Part shown: piece after piece, positions 18,201 to 27,523 of the stretch
Position numbering within the stretch: position 1 is the first letter of the stretch
How the letters are laid out: each line of letters starts with the position of its first letter
Source of the DNA: Candidatus Colwelliibacteriota bacterium
GTDB lineage: Bacteria; Patescibacteriota; Minisyncoccia; UBA6257; Colwellbacteraceae
Assembly (NCBI GenBank): GCA_023228665.1
Contig: JALOAR010000007.1
Span: 1 to 31,727, forward strand
Length of the DNA: 31,727 nt
Direction: 5' to 3'
The notes under the pieces: generated by a model
What the model was told of the DNA's origin: nothing
The model's database searches: none
What the model saw: the letters and a program-made list of their open reading frames with translations, nothing else
Position numbers and translations under genes: made by a program

Positions 18201-18404
18201 TGGCTCATCAAAATAAAAATCCTTAAAATGGAGCTCGAATTCTTTTCCGGAATAATCGATTATTGGAGAAACTTCTTTAAGAAGATCTTTTAATCCCCTT
18301 TCCGTAAACCATTTAAACGACTCGGTTTGTATTGATACTAGGTCAGGTTCTTTTATAAAAGAACCTGGATGTGAAGAAAAAACTTTATTTTTTTGTTTTG
18401 GCAT
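15207..18404 (-). CDS. rpoB: DNA-directed RNA polymerase subunit beta
   Basis: 1065 residues from the ATG at 18404 (MPKQKNKVF). The open frame runs back to a TTG at 18449, but those 15 residues do not look like RpoB, and GGAGG at 18425-18421 lies after that TTG. Landmarks are [30 protein letters not shown] (rifampicin region), [35 protein letters not shown], and the C-terminal [24 protein letters not shown]. The Ser in SSMSQFMDQ is the usual susceptible-type residue. The spacing from GGAGG to the ATG (16 bases) is long, so initiation may be unusual; a perfect palindrome lies just inside the gene. It follows mltG and overlaps rpoC. Confidence 0.97.
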   Translation of the reverse strand: [1065 protein letters not shown]

Positions 18405-18430
18405 TGGACAAATAAAAAACCCTCCAGGTT
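18344..18430 (-). promoter_or_regulatory. Palindrome and alternative pairing around the rpoB start
   Basis: Bases 18344-18367 form a perfect 24-base palindrome (CAGGTTCTTTT-at-AAAAGAACCTG) inside rpoB codons 13-20. On the mRNA its first arm lies in TCCAGGTT (18369-18362), which also complements AACCTGGA (18430-18423) overlapping the GGAGG ahead of the start codon. The two pairings exclude each other, so the segment could act as a switch on rpoB translation. The pairing is read directly; the regulatory role is inference. Confidence 0.4.
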
Positions 18431-18451
18431 TGTTTTGGGTTAATGGCAAGT

Positions 18452-19237
18452 TTATCTCAAGTATTTAACGATATTTTGGGTATGCTCGTCAAGTGTCTGG
18501 GCAAAGACCGTCCTTCCGGTCTCCGGATCAGATATAAAATACCAGTATTCAGAGCTCTTTGGATACAAGGCCGCCTTTATGGCTGAAAGCCCCGGATTCG
18601 ATATTGGTCCTGGAGGAAAGCCCTTATTTTTATAAGTATTATAAAGAGAATCAATTTTCTTGTCACTGGGGACAACTTCTTTGCAAGCTAATTTATCCTT
18701 AGCATAACAAAGAGTAGAATCAACCTGCAGATACATACCCGCTTTTTCTCTTTTTAATAAAATACCGGCTACCAGCGCCCTTTCATCTTTTGAGTCAGGA
18801 ACCTCTTTTTCCACCATTGAGGCAAGAATGACTCGCTTAAAAACATCTTCCTTGCTTATAAAAAGGTTTGAAGCCTTATCCTTCCAATTATCAAGAAATT
18901 TTTTAGCCACTATTTTCGGATTAGAATCTAAGAAAAATTCATAAGTATCCGGAAAAAGAAAGCCCTCAAGGCTATCTGTATCTTTAAGAAACCAATATTC
19001 TCCCCCCAATTCACCGGCTGAAATTGAAATGAGTGAACCTCTTTCGCTTATTATTCCTTTTTTGAATAAAAGATCATCTATTTGCTCTATGTTATATCCT
19101 TCTGGAATTGTTATTCTCTCCGTCGGGTAAATAGGTATTTCTTTCGGACGCAAAATATAAGCTATTGAAACGACAGTAACAGCTAGCACCGCAAGAACGG
19201 CATACTCAACCCTAAATTTTCTAAAATTAATTAACAC
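18452..19237 (-). CDS. mltG: Endolytic murein transglycosylase MltG
   Basis: 261 residues. It cuts nascent glycan strands and so limits peptidoglycan strand length. One N-terminal membrane helix (about 11-29) is followed by a LysM-like segment (ITIPEGYNIEQIDDLLFKKGII) and the YceG catalytic domain. LEGFLFPDTYEF, the catalytic glutamate in ASMVEKE, VDSTLCYA and GFPPGPISNPGLSAIKAAL are visible. It is shorter than the usual 320-340 residues, mostly in the N-terminal linker. The start is GTG. It lies directly upstream of rpoB, an unusual place, and 100 bases downstream of rodA; no strong terminator is seen between them. Confidence 0.95.
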   Translation of the reverse strand: MLINFRKFRVEYAVLAVLAVTVVSIAYILRPKEIPIYPTERITIPEGYNIEQIDDLLFKKGIISERGSLISISAGELGGEYWFLKDTDSLEGFLFPDTYEFFLDSNPKIVAKKFLDNWKDKASNLFISKEDVFKRVILASMVEKEVPDSKDERALVAGILLKREKAGMYLQVDSTLCYAKDKLACKEVVPSDKKIDSLYNTYKNKGFPPGPISNPGLSAIKAALYPKSSEYWYFISDPETGRTVFAQTLDEHTQNIVKYLR

Positions 19238-19338
19238 CGCTAAAATATCTTCAAAATAAATCAGAGATTAACTTTTTTTAATATTTAAATTTATCTGTAT
19301 TCTTTTTGGCATCGGAAATTTAAGCTTTAATATTTATT

Positions 19339-20415
19339 CTATGCATTCTTCCTCGCCGCAATATTCTGCACAATACCGATTAAAAACATTGACGCCATCA
19401 TATTGGATCCGCCTGCAGAAAGAAGAGGAAAAGCCACGCCTATTACAGGTGTAAAGCCGATAACTGATCCCATATTAACTGCGAACTGCAATCCTAAGAA
19501 TATCATAGTTCCAAGACATATGAATTTATTAAAATTTCCCCTTGCTAAAAAACCTGCCACAGCAATTCTCCATATAAGGACCATGAATGCGCCAATAACC
19601 ACTGCTCCGCCTAAAAAGCCCCACTCCTCCACAAAAGAAGCAAAGGCAAAATCAGTCTGTGCCGCTGGTAAAAATCCAAGCTGGACAATAGCTCCTTGCT
19701 TAAATCCTTTTCCAAAAACGCCAGCAGATCCTATAGCATTCTTTGACTGGATGATATTCCAGTTAACTCCCAGAGGATCAGCCTCCGGATTAAAAACAGC
19801 CATTATCCTGTTTCTTTGATAATCCTTTAAGCTAAAATTCCAAGCAACAAGCCCCATTACCGCAAATAACATTATTCCTGCAACTATATATTTTGCAGGC
19901 AGCCCAGCAACTAGCAAAAAACCGAACCAAATGCCAAAAAGTATCAATGCCGAACCAAGATCAGGCTCAAGCAGTATTAAAGCGGCAGGAACGGCAAAAT
20001 AAGCAAAAGAGCCTAATATAACTGCCGGCCTTTTTATTCCTATATGGCGCTGGCTGAAAAAAGCCGCTAGCACTAATATCAAAGCAACCTTAGAAAATTC
20101 AGAAGGCTGTAATCTAAAAATACCTAGATCTATCCAGCTTTGACTCCCATTAACTTCAACCCCTACAAAATGCACTGACAAAAGCAATAAAATACTAAAA
20201 ACAAGAATAGATAATATTAGCCACCTGTAATTTATTAAATGCCTTAAATCAAATGCTGGAGCAACTAGCACAAAAACCATCCCTGCAAGAAAAAAAATAA
20301 GTTGTTTTATAAAAAGATCCGGAGAGCTCGAAGCAAGAACCAACAGGCCCGCAGACGCAATAATTACCAACGAGCCATTTAAAAGCCAATCCGCTTTTTT
20401 TATAAATTTAAACAT
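19339..20415 (-). CDS. rodA: SEDS-family peptidoglycan polymerase (RodA/FtsW)
   Basis: 358 residues with about ten membrane helices. SEDS proteins polymerise lipid II into glycan strands. RodA-like landmarks are LQPSEFSKVALILVLAAF, LLEPDLGSALIL (with the conserved catalytic-site Asp), GFKQGAIVQLGFLPAAQTDFAFA and the C-terminal TPVIGVAFPLLSAGGSNM. The FLPAAQTDFAFA block favours RodA over FtsW. Its start overlaps the stop of the preceding gene as TAATG, giving translational coupling. The partner class B PBP is not in the window. Confidence 0.93.
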   Translation of the reverse strand: MFKFIKKADWLLNGSLVIIASAGLLVLASSSPDLFIKQLIFFLAGMVFVLVAPAFDLRHLINYRWLILSILVFSILLLLSVHFVGVEVNGSQSWIDLGIFRLQPSEFSKVALILVLAAFFSQRHIGIKRPAVILGSFAYFAVPAALILLEPDLGSALILFGIWFGFLLVAGLPAKYIVAGIMLFAVMGLVAWNFSLKDYQRNRIMAVFNPEADPLGVNWNIIQSKNAIGSAGVFGKGFKQGAIVQLGFLPAAQTDFAFASFVEEWGFLGGAVVIGAFMVLIWRIAVAGFLARGNFNKFICLGTMIFLGLQFAVNMGSVIGFTPVIGVAFPLLSAGGSNMMASMFLIGIVQNIAARKNA

Positions 20416-21161
20416 TACCTTTTCTCAACAAATACTTCAGTCTTATCAATATCTACAATTTCGCCCTCCGACCGCCAAAATATCTCAAAATCATCGCTAG
20501 AAAAAGCAGGCAATTCTTTGACCTGCGCAACAGATATCCCGACAGACTCCCCTTTATCATCCTTAAAAACAGCTCCGACGGCAATCTCCAAAATCTTATC
20601 TGGAGAATTATTCTTTAAAGATCCGTTCACTGAAAACTTATTTTCATCTTTTAACACATTCACTCCATGCACGCTTATATTATCGGCTATATACTGCTTC
20701 ACAGGCATCCAATTAGGGCTTTCTACCCCAAGATCCACTCTTAATATATCAGAAGGATTAATATCAGCGGCAATAATCGCTAATTTTCTGGAATCTGCTG
20801 GAGGTATAGAGGAAAATCCAGAAAATGAAGATATTTGCAATCCGGCCTTATCATAAACGTTCAGCTTATAATTAAAATTTTGAACCCAAAAAGAACTGCT
20901 AGGATTATTAAGTTCTACAAAAAAGCTCGTTCTGCCTATATCGGTATGGGGAAAAATCTTTTTTTCCTTTAAGACAATCTGCAGATTTTCCTCGCAAGGC
21001 TGGCAAGGACCTCCGCAATCTGCGCTAGTCTCCCCTTGATTCTTGCGACCGTCATAACAAGTCGCTCCGCTCTCGTTTACAGAATAATAAAGCAGATAAA
21101 AACCGCCTAATAACAAAGATATAAGCGCGCAAATATAAAATGATTGCTTTAAAAGCCTCAT
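20415..21161 (-). CDS. Membrane-anchored Cys-rich hypothetical protein, coupled to rodA
   Basis: 248 residues, not assigned to a named family. It has an N-terminal membrane helix (about 8-28), then a compact cysteine motif with the pattern C-x-D-G-x3-NQGET-x2-DCGGPC-x2-C at about residues 35-57, and a beta-rich domain of about 190 residues with alternating hydrophobic strands. The NQGET/DCGGPC motif recurs in secreted proteins of Patescibacteria and in some surface proteins elsewhere; its function is unknown to me. Four cysteines could form two disulfides or bind metal. The one-base overlap with rodA suggests a role in the elongation machinery or the envelope, which is inference. Confidence 0.7.
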   Translation of the reverse strand: MRLLKQSFYICALISLLLGGFYLLYYSVNESGATCYDGRKNQGETSADCGGPCQPCEENLQIVLKEKKIFPHTDIGRTSFFVELNNPSSSFWVQNFNYKLNVYDKAGLQISSFSGFSSIPPADSRKLAIIAADINPSDILRVDLGVESPNWMPVKQYIADNISVHGVNVLKDENKFSVNGSLKNNSPDKILEIAVGAVFKDDKGESVGISVAQVKELPAFSSDDFEIFWRSEGEIVDIDKTEVFVEKR

Positions 21162-21207
21162 AAAACCAAGTAAATATCATCGGGCTCTAAAAGTCCAGAA
21201 ACAGCTG

Positions 21208-21705
21208 TTATTTAACAGATTTATAGAGCAATTCTATTTCAGTTTTTGATAAAGCCCTATTATATATGCGGACATCATCAAGCAACCCCTCTAAAAAATA
21301 ACCAGGTATGCTATATGAGCCTAAATTAAATACTTCAGAAGAAGAATTAGAATAAGTAAAGCTTGATGAATCTCTTCTATTAAAATTTCCGTCAAAATAA
21401 TAATCCGTATAGCTTCCGTTTTTTAAAACAACAGTAACGTAAACCCATTGGCCTTCTTGAATCATTCCAGCCGAACTGATCGCGGTATAATAATCGCCGG
21501 AAGAATTAATTCTCACATAAACTCTTCCATCAACAGCCGCAGATAGATACCATCCGTTATCCAGATATACTCCCCTTGAAATTAAAAACTTGCTGCTAGA
21601 CAAATCATTAACTTTAGTCCAAAAAGAAATCAGGAAGATTTGATATTCCGGAACAATCAACGCTCGAATCAGGAATAGAAATATATACTTTTTTGTATGT
21701 TCCAA
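21208..21705 (-). pseudogene. LamG (concanavalin A-like) domain remnant, out of frame with the upstream pilin
   Basis: The open frame of 165 residues has a nominal TTG start inside the pilin gene. Only the part from about SFWTKVNDLSSSKFLISRG onward looks like protein. It carries the second half of a LamG fold (DNGWYLS, GQWVYVTVVLKNGSYTDYYFDGN) and the usual ending LLDDVRIYNRALSKTEIELLY. The first LamG half (GYWPFE...GVDDYV) is missing. In related pilin-LamG proteins pilin and LamG are one chain; here the joining region seems deleted and the reading frame is shifted by +1. The intact family form is seen at the right edge of the window. Confidence 0.65.
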
Positions 21706-21922
21706 GAGGTAAAGAGGGATTATCCGTTACAAAAAGAGTTAAAGCATCCCCCATCATCTTAATATCAGAAGATCTTTGACCATCTCTTGCTTGAGAAAGA
21801 AGCTCCGCAGGATTTAAAACAATAACTACCGCTGCCGCAAGGACGGCCAGGATAGCAATAACAATTAAAAGCTCTACTAAGGTGAAACTTTTAAGATTTA
21901 CTTTATCAAAAACACCAAACAT
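21614..21922 (-). CDS. Type IV pilin-like protein, truncated by a frameshift
   Basis: 102 residues. It has a prepilin-type N-terminus: F-T-L-V-E-L-L-I-V-I preceded by a short basic leader, with Glu5 of the mature protein present, then a hydrophobic helix to about residue 40. The globular part (DGQRSSDIKMMGDALTLFVTDN, KVYISIPDSS) matches the start of pilin-LamG fusion proteins of Patescibacteria. The chain stops at NLPDFFLD, where the frame runs out of phase with the LamG coding below. A short soluble pilin may still be made. A TATAAT box sits 8 bases before the ATG. A read or assembly error at the junction cannot be excluded. Confidence 0.75.
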   Translation of the reverse strand: MFGVFDKVNLKSFTLVELLIVIAILAVLAAAVVIVLNPAELLSQARDGQRSSDIKMMGDALTLFVTDNPSLPLGTYKKVYISIPDSSVDCSGISNLPDFFLD

Positions 21923-21930
21923 ACTCGCTA

Positions 21931-21936
21931 ATTATA
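21931..21936 (-). promoter_or_regulatory. -10 box of the pilin gene
   Basis: TATAAT on the minus strand, 8 bases before the ATG at 21922, so the predicted leader is 0-2 bases. The -35 region is weak. Confidence 0.45.
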
Positions 21937-21998
21937 CAATACTGCATACTTAAAACCCGCCTATCCGGCAAAATTCTTAATTTTTCGTAAAATATAAT

Positions 21999-22022
21999 CA
22001 AAAAAGCCACCGATTAGGTGGC
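21999..22022 (-). terminator. Terminator of the 23S-5S rRNA unit
   Basis: On the minus strand GCCACC-taatc-GGTGGC is followed by TTTTTT, 14 bases after the 5S gene. The GCCACC/GGTGGC stem is the same as in the tRNA-Leu terminator. Confidence 0.9.
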
Positions 22023-22035
22023 AATTTTTGATAAA

Positions 22036-22142
22036 GCCCGGTAAAGCTACTTTCGCCCCTAAGGACTATCATCGCTTCATTAGTCTTTCACCTCCGAGTT
22101 CGGAATGGGATCGAGTGGGCCAACTAATGATTAATACCAAGC
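22036..22142 (-). rRNA. rrf: 5S ribosomal RNA
   Basis: About 107 bases. The ends pair as GCTTGGTA/TACCGGGC with two G-T pairs, and the loop region CCATTCCGAACTCGGAGGTG is the universal 5S core. It lies about 65 bases downstream of the 23S gene in the same transcript. Ends are set by the terminal helix and could move by one or two bases. Confidence 0.93.
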
Positions 22143-22207
22143 CAGTAGATGTTAATTTATTATTTTCAAAAAGTCAATTGCAAATGCACTCATTCGCTGC
22201 TAAATGA

Positions 22208-25230
<3,023 letters not shown>

Positions 25231-25239
25231 ATCATTTAG

Positions 25240-25511
25240 AAGCTTATGAAACTATGCACTTGCACTGCATTACTGTGGACTACTAATCCACAGATTTTTT
25301 GCCCGTTAAAAATCTATTTGATTTTCATCGGGCTTTTCCCCGTTAAAAAATTAAAAATAATTTTTTAACGAATTGACTTTTCGATTTTTAAGCTTCAATC
25401 AGTTCTTTCTTTCGGGATTTAAAAACCGCTCTCGGAGCGGTCTTCTCTAAAGCCGGGTGACCCGCACTTAGATCAGACTCCTCCTTAGTTTCGCCAGATA
25501 TAACATCTACA
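25240..25511 (-). other. Structured leader of the 23S-5S transcript
   Basis: About 270 bases between promoter and 23S, where other bacteria have 16S and spacer tRNAs. No tRNA or gene is found. It holds several hairpins: CTGTGGA/TCCACAG near 25274-25294, a 13-base-pair A/T-rich stem CGTTAAAAAATTA/TAATTTTTTAACG near 25341-25370, ACCGCTC-tcg-GAGCGGT near 25425-25441 and CGGG-tga-CCCG near 25454. A CCCGTTAAAAA direct repeat occurs near 25303 and 25340. I could not identify a clear boxA. Confidence 0.6.
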
Positions 25512-25517
25512 GGAAGT

Positions 25518-25545
25518 AGTATACTGGACAAACAACCCCTGTCAA
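25518..25545 (-). promoter_or_regulatory. Strong promoter of the 23S-5S unit
   Basis: Perfect -35 TTGACA (25545-25540), a 16-base spacer and -10 TATACT (25523-25518). This is the closest-to-consensus promoter in the window along with that of rpsF, and supports separate transcription of 23S-5S. Confidence 0.8.
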
Positions 25546-25592
25546 GCTTTTAAATGCGATTTTTCGCAGTTAAAAGCAATAGGGGTTGTTTG
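25529..25592. repeat. 64-base inverted repeat covering the rRNA -35 box
   Basis: Outer arms CAAACAACCCCT (25529-25540) and AGGGGTTGTTTG (25581-25592) are perfect over 12 bases. Inner arms GCTTTTAA/TTAAAAGC and TGCGA/TCGCA follow, with a TTTT loop. The total is 25 base pairs with one small internal loop and one mismatch. The -35 hexamer lies across the boundary of the outer arm and internal loop. No T-run follows on the minus strand, so it is not a standard terminator. Confidence 0.7.
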
Positions 25593-25663
25593 CAGTAAAA
25601 ACTATATAGACTATGTCAGATTTTAACCTGAAAAAGTCTTTTGAATTGCTTAAATTAAGAAAG

Positions 25664-25683
25664 AAAAATCGTTTAAGAACGAT
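25664..25683 (-). terminator. Terminator of the TM-helix channel gene
   Basis: On the minus strand ATCGTT-ctta-AACGAT followed by TTTTTC. The stop codon lies in the hairpin. It separates this gene from the rRNA promoter downstream. Confidence 0.65.
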
Positions 25684-26374
25684 CTTCCATCTTTTCCTCG
25701 AACCGATCCAAAATCTGCTCGGCTTGTTTCTTTCCTCCAAGCCCAAAAGCGAGCCCTACAGCAAGACCGATAGCAAGCGGAGCAGCAACTATAAAGCTCA
25801 TCAAAGTACTCTCTACAAGCCCAGTATCAACACCAAGCTGCTTGAGAGCCGCAACTATTCCAAAGATTATTACTACCCACCAAGTTGCAGACCCTAAGAA
25901 CTTCGCTGAATGAAGCTTAGCTCCCTTTATCGAAGCATTAACAACCTTCTTTAAGAACTGCGCGATAAACGCGGCAATAAGAAGAATGAGAACAGCAGCG
26001 ATAAGATTAGAGAACACCCATCCGAGAGCAGAAGTAATAAAGATCGAGAGAGTCGAAAGACCCAGTATATCGGCTATGCCGATAATAAAGACTATCACTA
26101 TTATCCAATAAGCGACCTTGCCTAAAAACTTGCCGGAATTCAATCCGATGCCGGACCTTTGAAGATAACGATCCGCTCCCATCTTTTTTAAAGCAGAATC
26201 AAGCTTAATCAAAGAAATAATCTTTTCTATCGCAAACTCAAGCGCCCTCGCAACAACTAATCCTAATATAAGGAATATAATTGCACCGATAAGACTAGGT
26301 ATAAAACCGATAATATTATCAAGCACATTCATAAGCGAGGTAACAATAACATCTAACCAGCTTTGAACTAACAT
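25673..26374 (-). CDS. Mechanosensitive-channel-like protein with conserved TM-helix repeats
   Basis: 233 residues with about five membrane helices. Two copies of the 'conserved TM helix' module are visible: LDNIIGFIPSLIGAIIFLILGLVVAR near residues 18-43, and FIVAAPLAIGLAVGLAFGLGGKKQAEQIL near 190-220. The end FGLGGKKxAEQIL is typical of this family (PF05552, related to CmpX/MscS-like proteins). The beta domain and pore signature of true MscS are absent, so channel activity is unproven; a role in osmotic or envelope stress is the usual suggestion. It is transcribed towards the rRNA unit but has its own terminator. Confidence 0.8.
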   Translation of the reverse strand: MLVQSWLDVIVTSLMNVLDNIIGFIPSLIGAIIFLILGLVVARALEFAIEKIISLIKLDSALKKMGADRYLQRSGIGLNSGKFLGKVAYWIIVIVFIIGIADILGLSTLSIFITSALGWVFSNLIAAVLILLIAAFIAQFLKKVVNASIKGAKLHSAKFLGSATWWVVIIFGIVAALKQLGVDTGLVESTLMSFIVAAPLAIGLAVGLAFGLGGKKQAEQILDRFEEKMEDRS

Positions 26375-26458
26375 CTTTAATCTTTTATATATTTAATTTA
26401 TTGGAATCGACCTTTGATTAGTTGAAATTATAGCAAAATTAATAGATTTACTCACATT

Positions 26459-27523
26459 TTATAGGCTTAGACTGTGGAAAAGGCGAAGCTCCTCCTTAAA
26501 TTTTTCCGATATGTCCGATAAATCAGTAATGCTGTTTACAAAATTAACCGCTTCAGCCTCGCCCATTACGCCAGGCTGACTTGCTCTGTTATTTTGAATC
26601 GGCACTAATTCACATTTAATAGATTTCCCCTCTTCCGATATATTCAGTGCCATTTTAACCGCAAAACCTTTCATTACTTCTTCTGAAAAATATTGATCAA
26701 AGATAAAATTGCCAAGACTATAAAAAATCGCCTTCCCTTTATATATGCCTACTGGTTGCGCTACATGAGGGTGTCCTCCGACAACAGCATCAGCACCCGC
26801 ATCAATTAAAGCCTTTGCATCAGTGAGCTGGCTTTCTGAAGGCAGTAATTCATACTCTTCTCCCCAATGCGGCATCACTACCACAAAATCACATATCTCT
26901 TTTAATTTTTCTATATCAAGAACTACATTAGTTATCCCCGCCCCGGCAAGAGCATGATAGCCAACAAGACCGATTTTTATATCATTTTTCCTTAATACAA
27001 CAGAAATATTATCTCCCCTGTTTAAATAATCCCCGAAGAAAAGTAAGTCTTCTTTGGAAAGATTTTGCTTTGTTTCACGCAACCCTTCCTCGCCAAAATC
27101 AAGAGTATGATTATTAGCAAGACTAAGAGCCGCGAACCTTTCGGTTAATTCTGGTACAAATAGCGGAGTTATAGTAAATCTCATACTGTTATTTTTTTCA
27201 GCTTCCGAATCAAAAGAAGTTATAGGACCTTCCAAATTCGCTACATTTGCATCAGCAATATTAAAAATATCTTCAATAAATAAAAAAGGATAAGCGAAAT
27301 CACCAGATTTTTTTGTAAGGCGAGCAACTTGCCTATCAAGCATTATGTCTCCAAAAAACATTATCGTAGCTTGCCTGTCTTTATTTTCTTCAACGTTCGT
27401 ACTGGCAGAAAAATCAACAGCCGCCTCTTCTTGCAAGTTTTTTTTATTCCAGCCTTTTATTAAAAACCAGGAAGCAGCTGCTAAAAAAAATATAAGAGTA
27501 AATATTAATACTGTTTTTTTCAT
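26459..27523 (-). CDS. CapA-family membrane-anchored metallophosphoesterase-like protein
   Basis: 354 residues. An N-terminal membrane helix (about 4-20) anchors an extracellular domain of the CapA (poly-gamma-glutamate capsule) family. Landmarks are FFGDIMLDRQV, ANVANLEGPIT, LSLANNHTLDFGEEGL, VVMPHWGEEYE, DAVVGGHPHVAQPV and IFYSLGNFIFDQ. The fold is that of a calcineurin-like phosphoesterase, and the family takes part in capsule polymer handling in Bacillus. No other capsule gene is here, so the substrate is unknown. AAGGAGGG lies just before the ATG, one of the few strong Shine-Dalgarno sites in the window. Its start overlaps the stop of the glycosylase gene by 4 bases (ATGA). Confidence 0.9.
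   Translation of the reverse strand: MKKTVLIFTLIFFLAAASWFLIKGWNKKNLQEEAAVDFSASTNVEENKDRQATIMFFGDIMLDRQVARLTKKSGDFAYPFLFIEDIFNIADANVANLEGPITSFDSEAEKNNSMRFTITPLFVPELTERFAALSLANNHTLDFGEEGLRETKQNLSKEDLLFFGDYLNRGDNISVVLRKNDIKIGLVGYHALAGAGITNVVLDIEKLKEICDFVVVMPHWGEEYELLPSESQLTDAKALIDAGADAVVGGHPHVAQPVGIYKGKAIFYSLGNFIFDQYFSEEVMKGFAVKMALNISEEGKSIKCELVPIQNNRASQPGVMGEAEAVNFVNSITDLSDISEKFKEELRLFHSLSL

Noticed and set aside
21684..21700. A-AAA-AAG-like slippery run in the pilin gene as a programmed frameshift
   Set aside because: The heptamer is not in the phase needed for -1 slippage, the LamG frame is +1, and pilin-like sequence continues past it. A deletion junction explains the data better.
25613..25897. 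Plus-strand open frame of 94 codons
   Set aside because: Two thirds of it are antisense to the TM-helix protein, and the remainder covers a terminator. No ribosome site is present.
27071..27086. Possible parS site (TGTTTCACG followed by CAACCCT)
   Set aside because: The left half matches the parS consensus, but the right half does not, and the site lies inside capA far from parAB. Another partial match near 29087 is no better.
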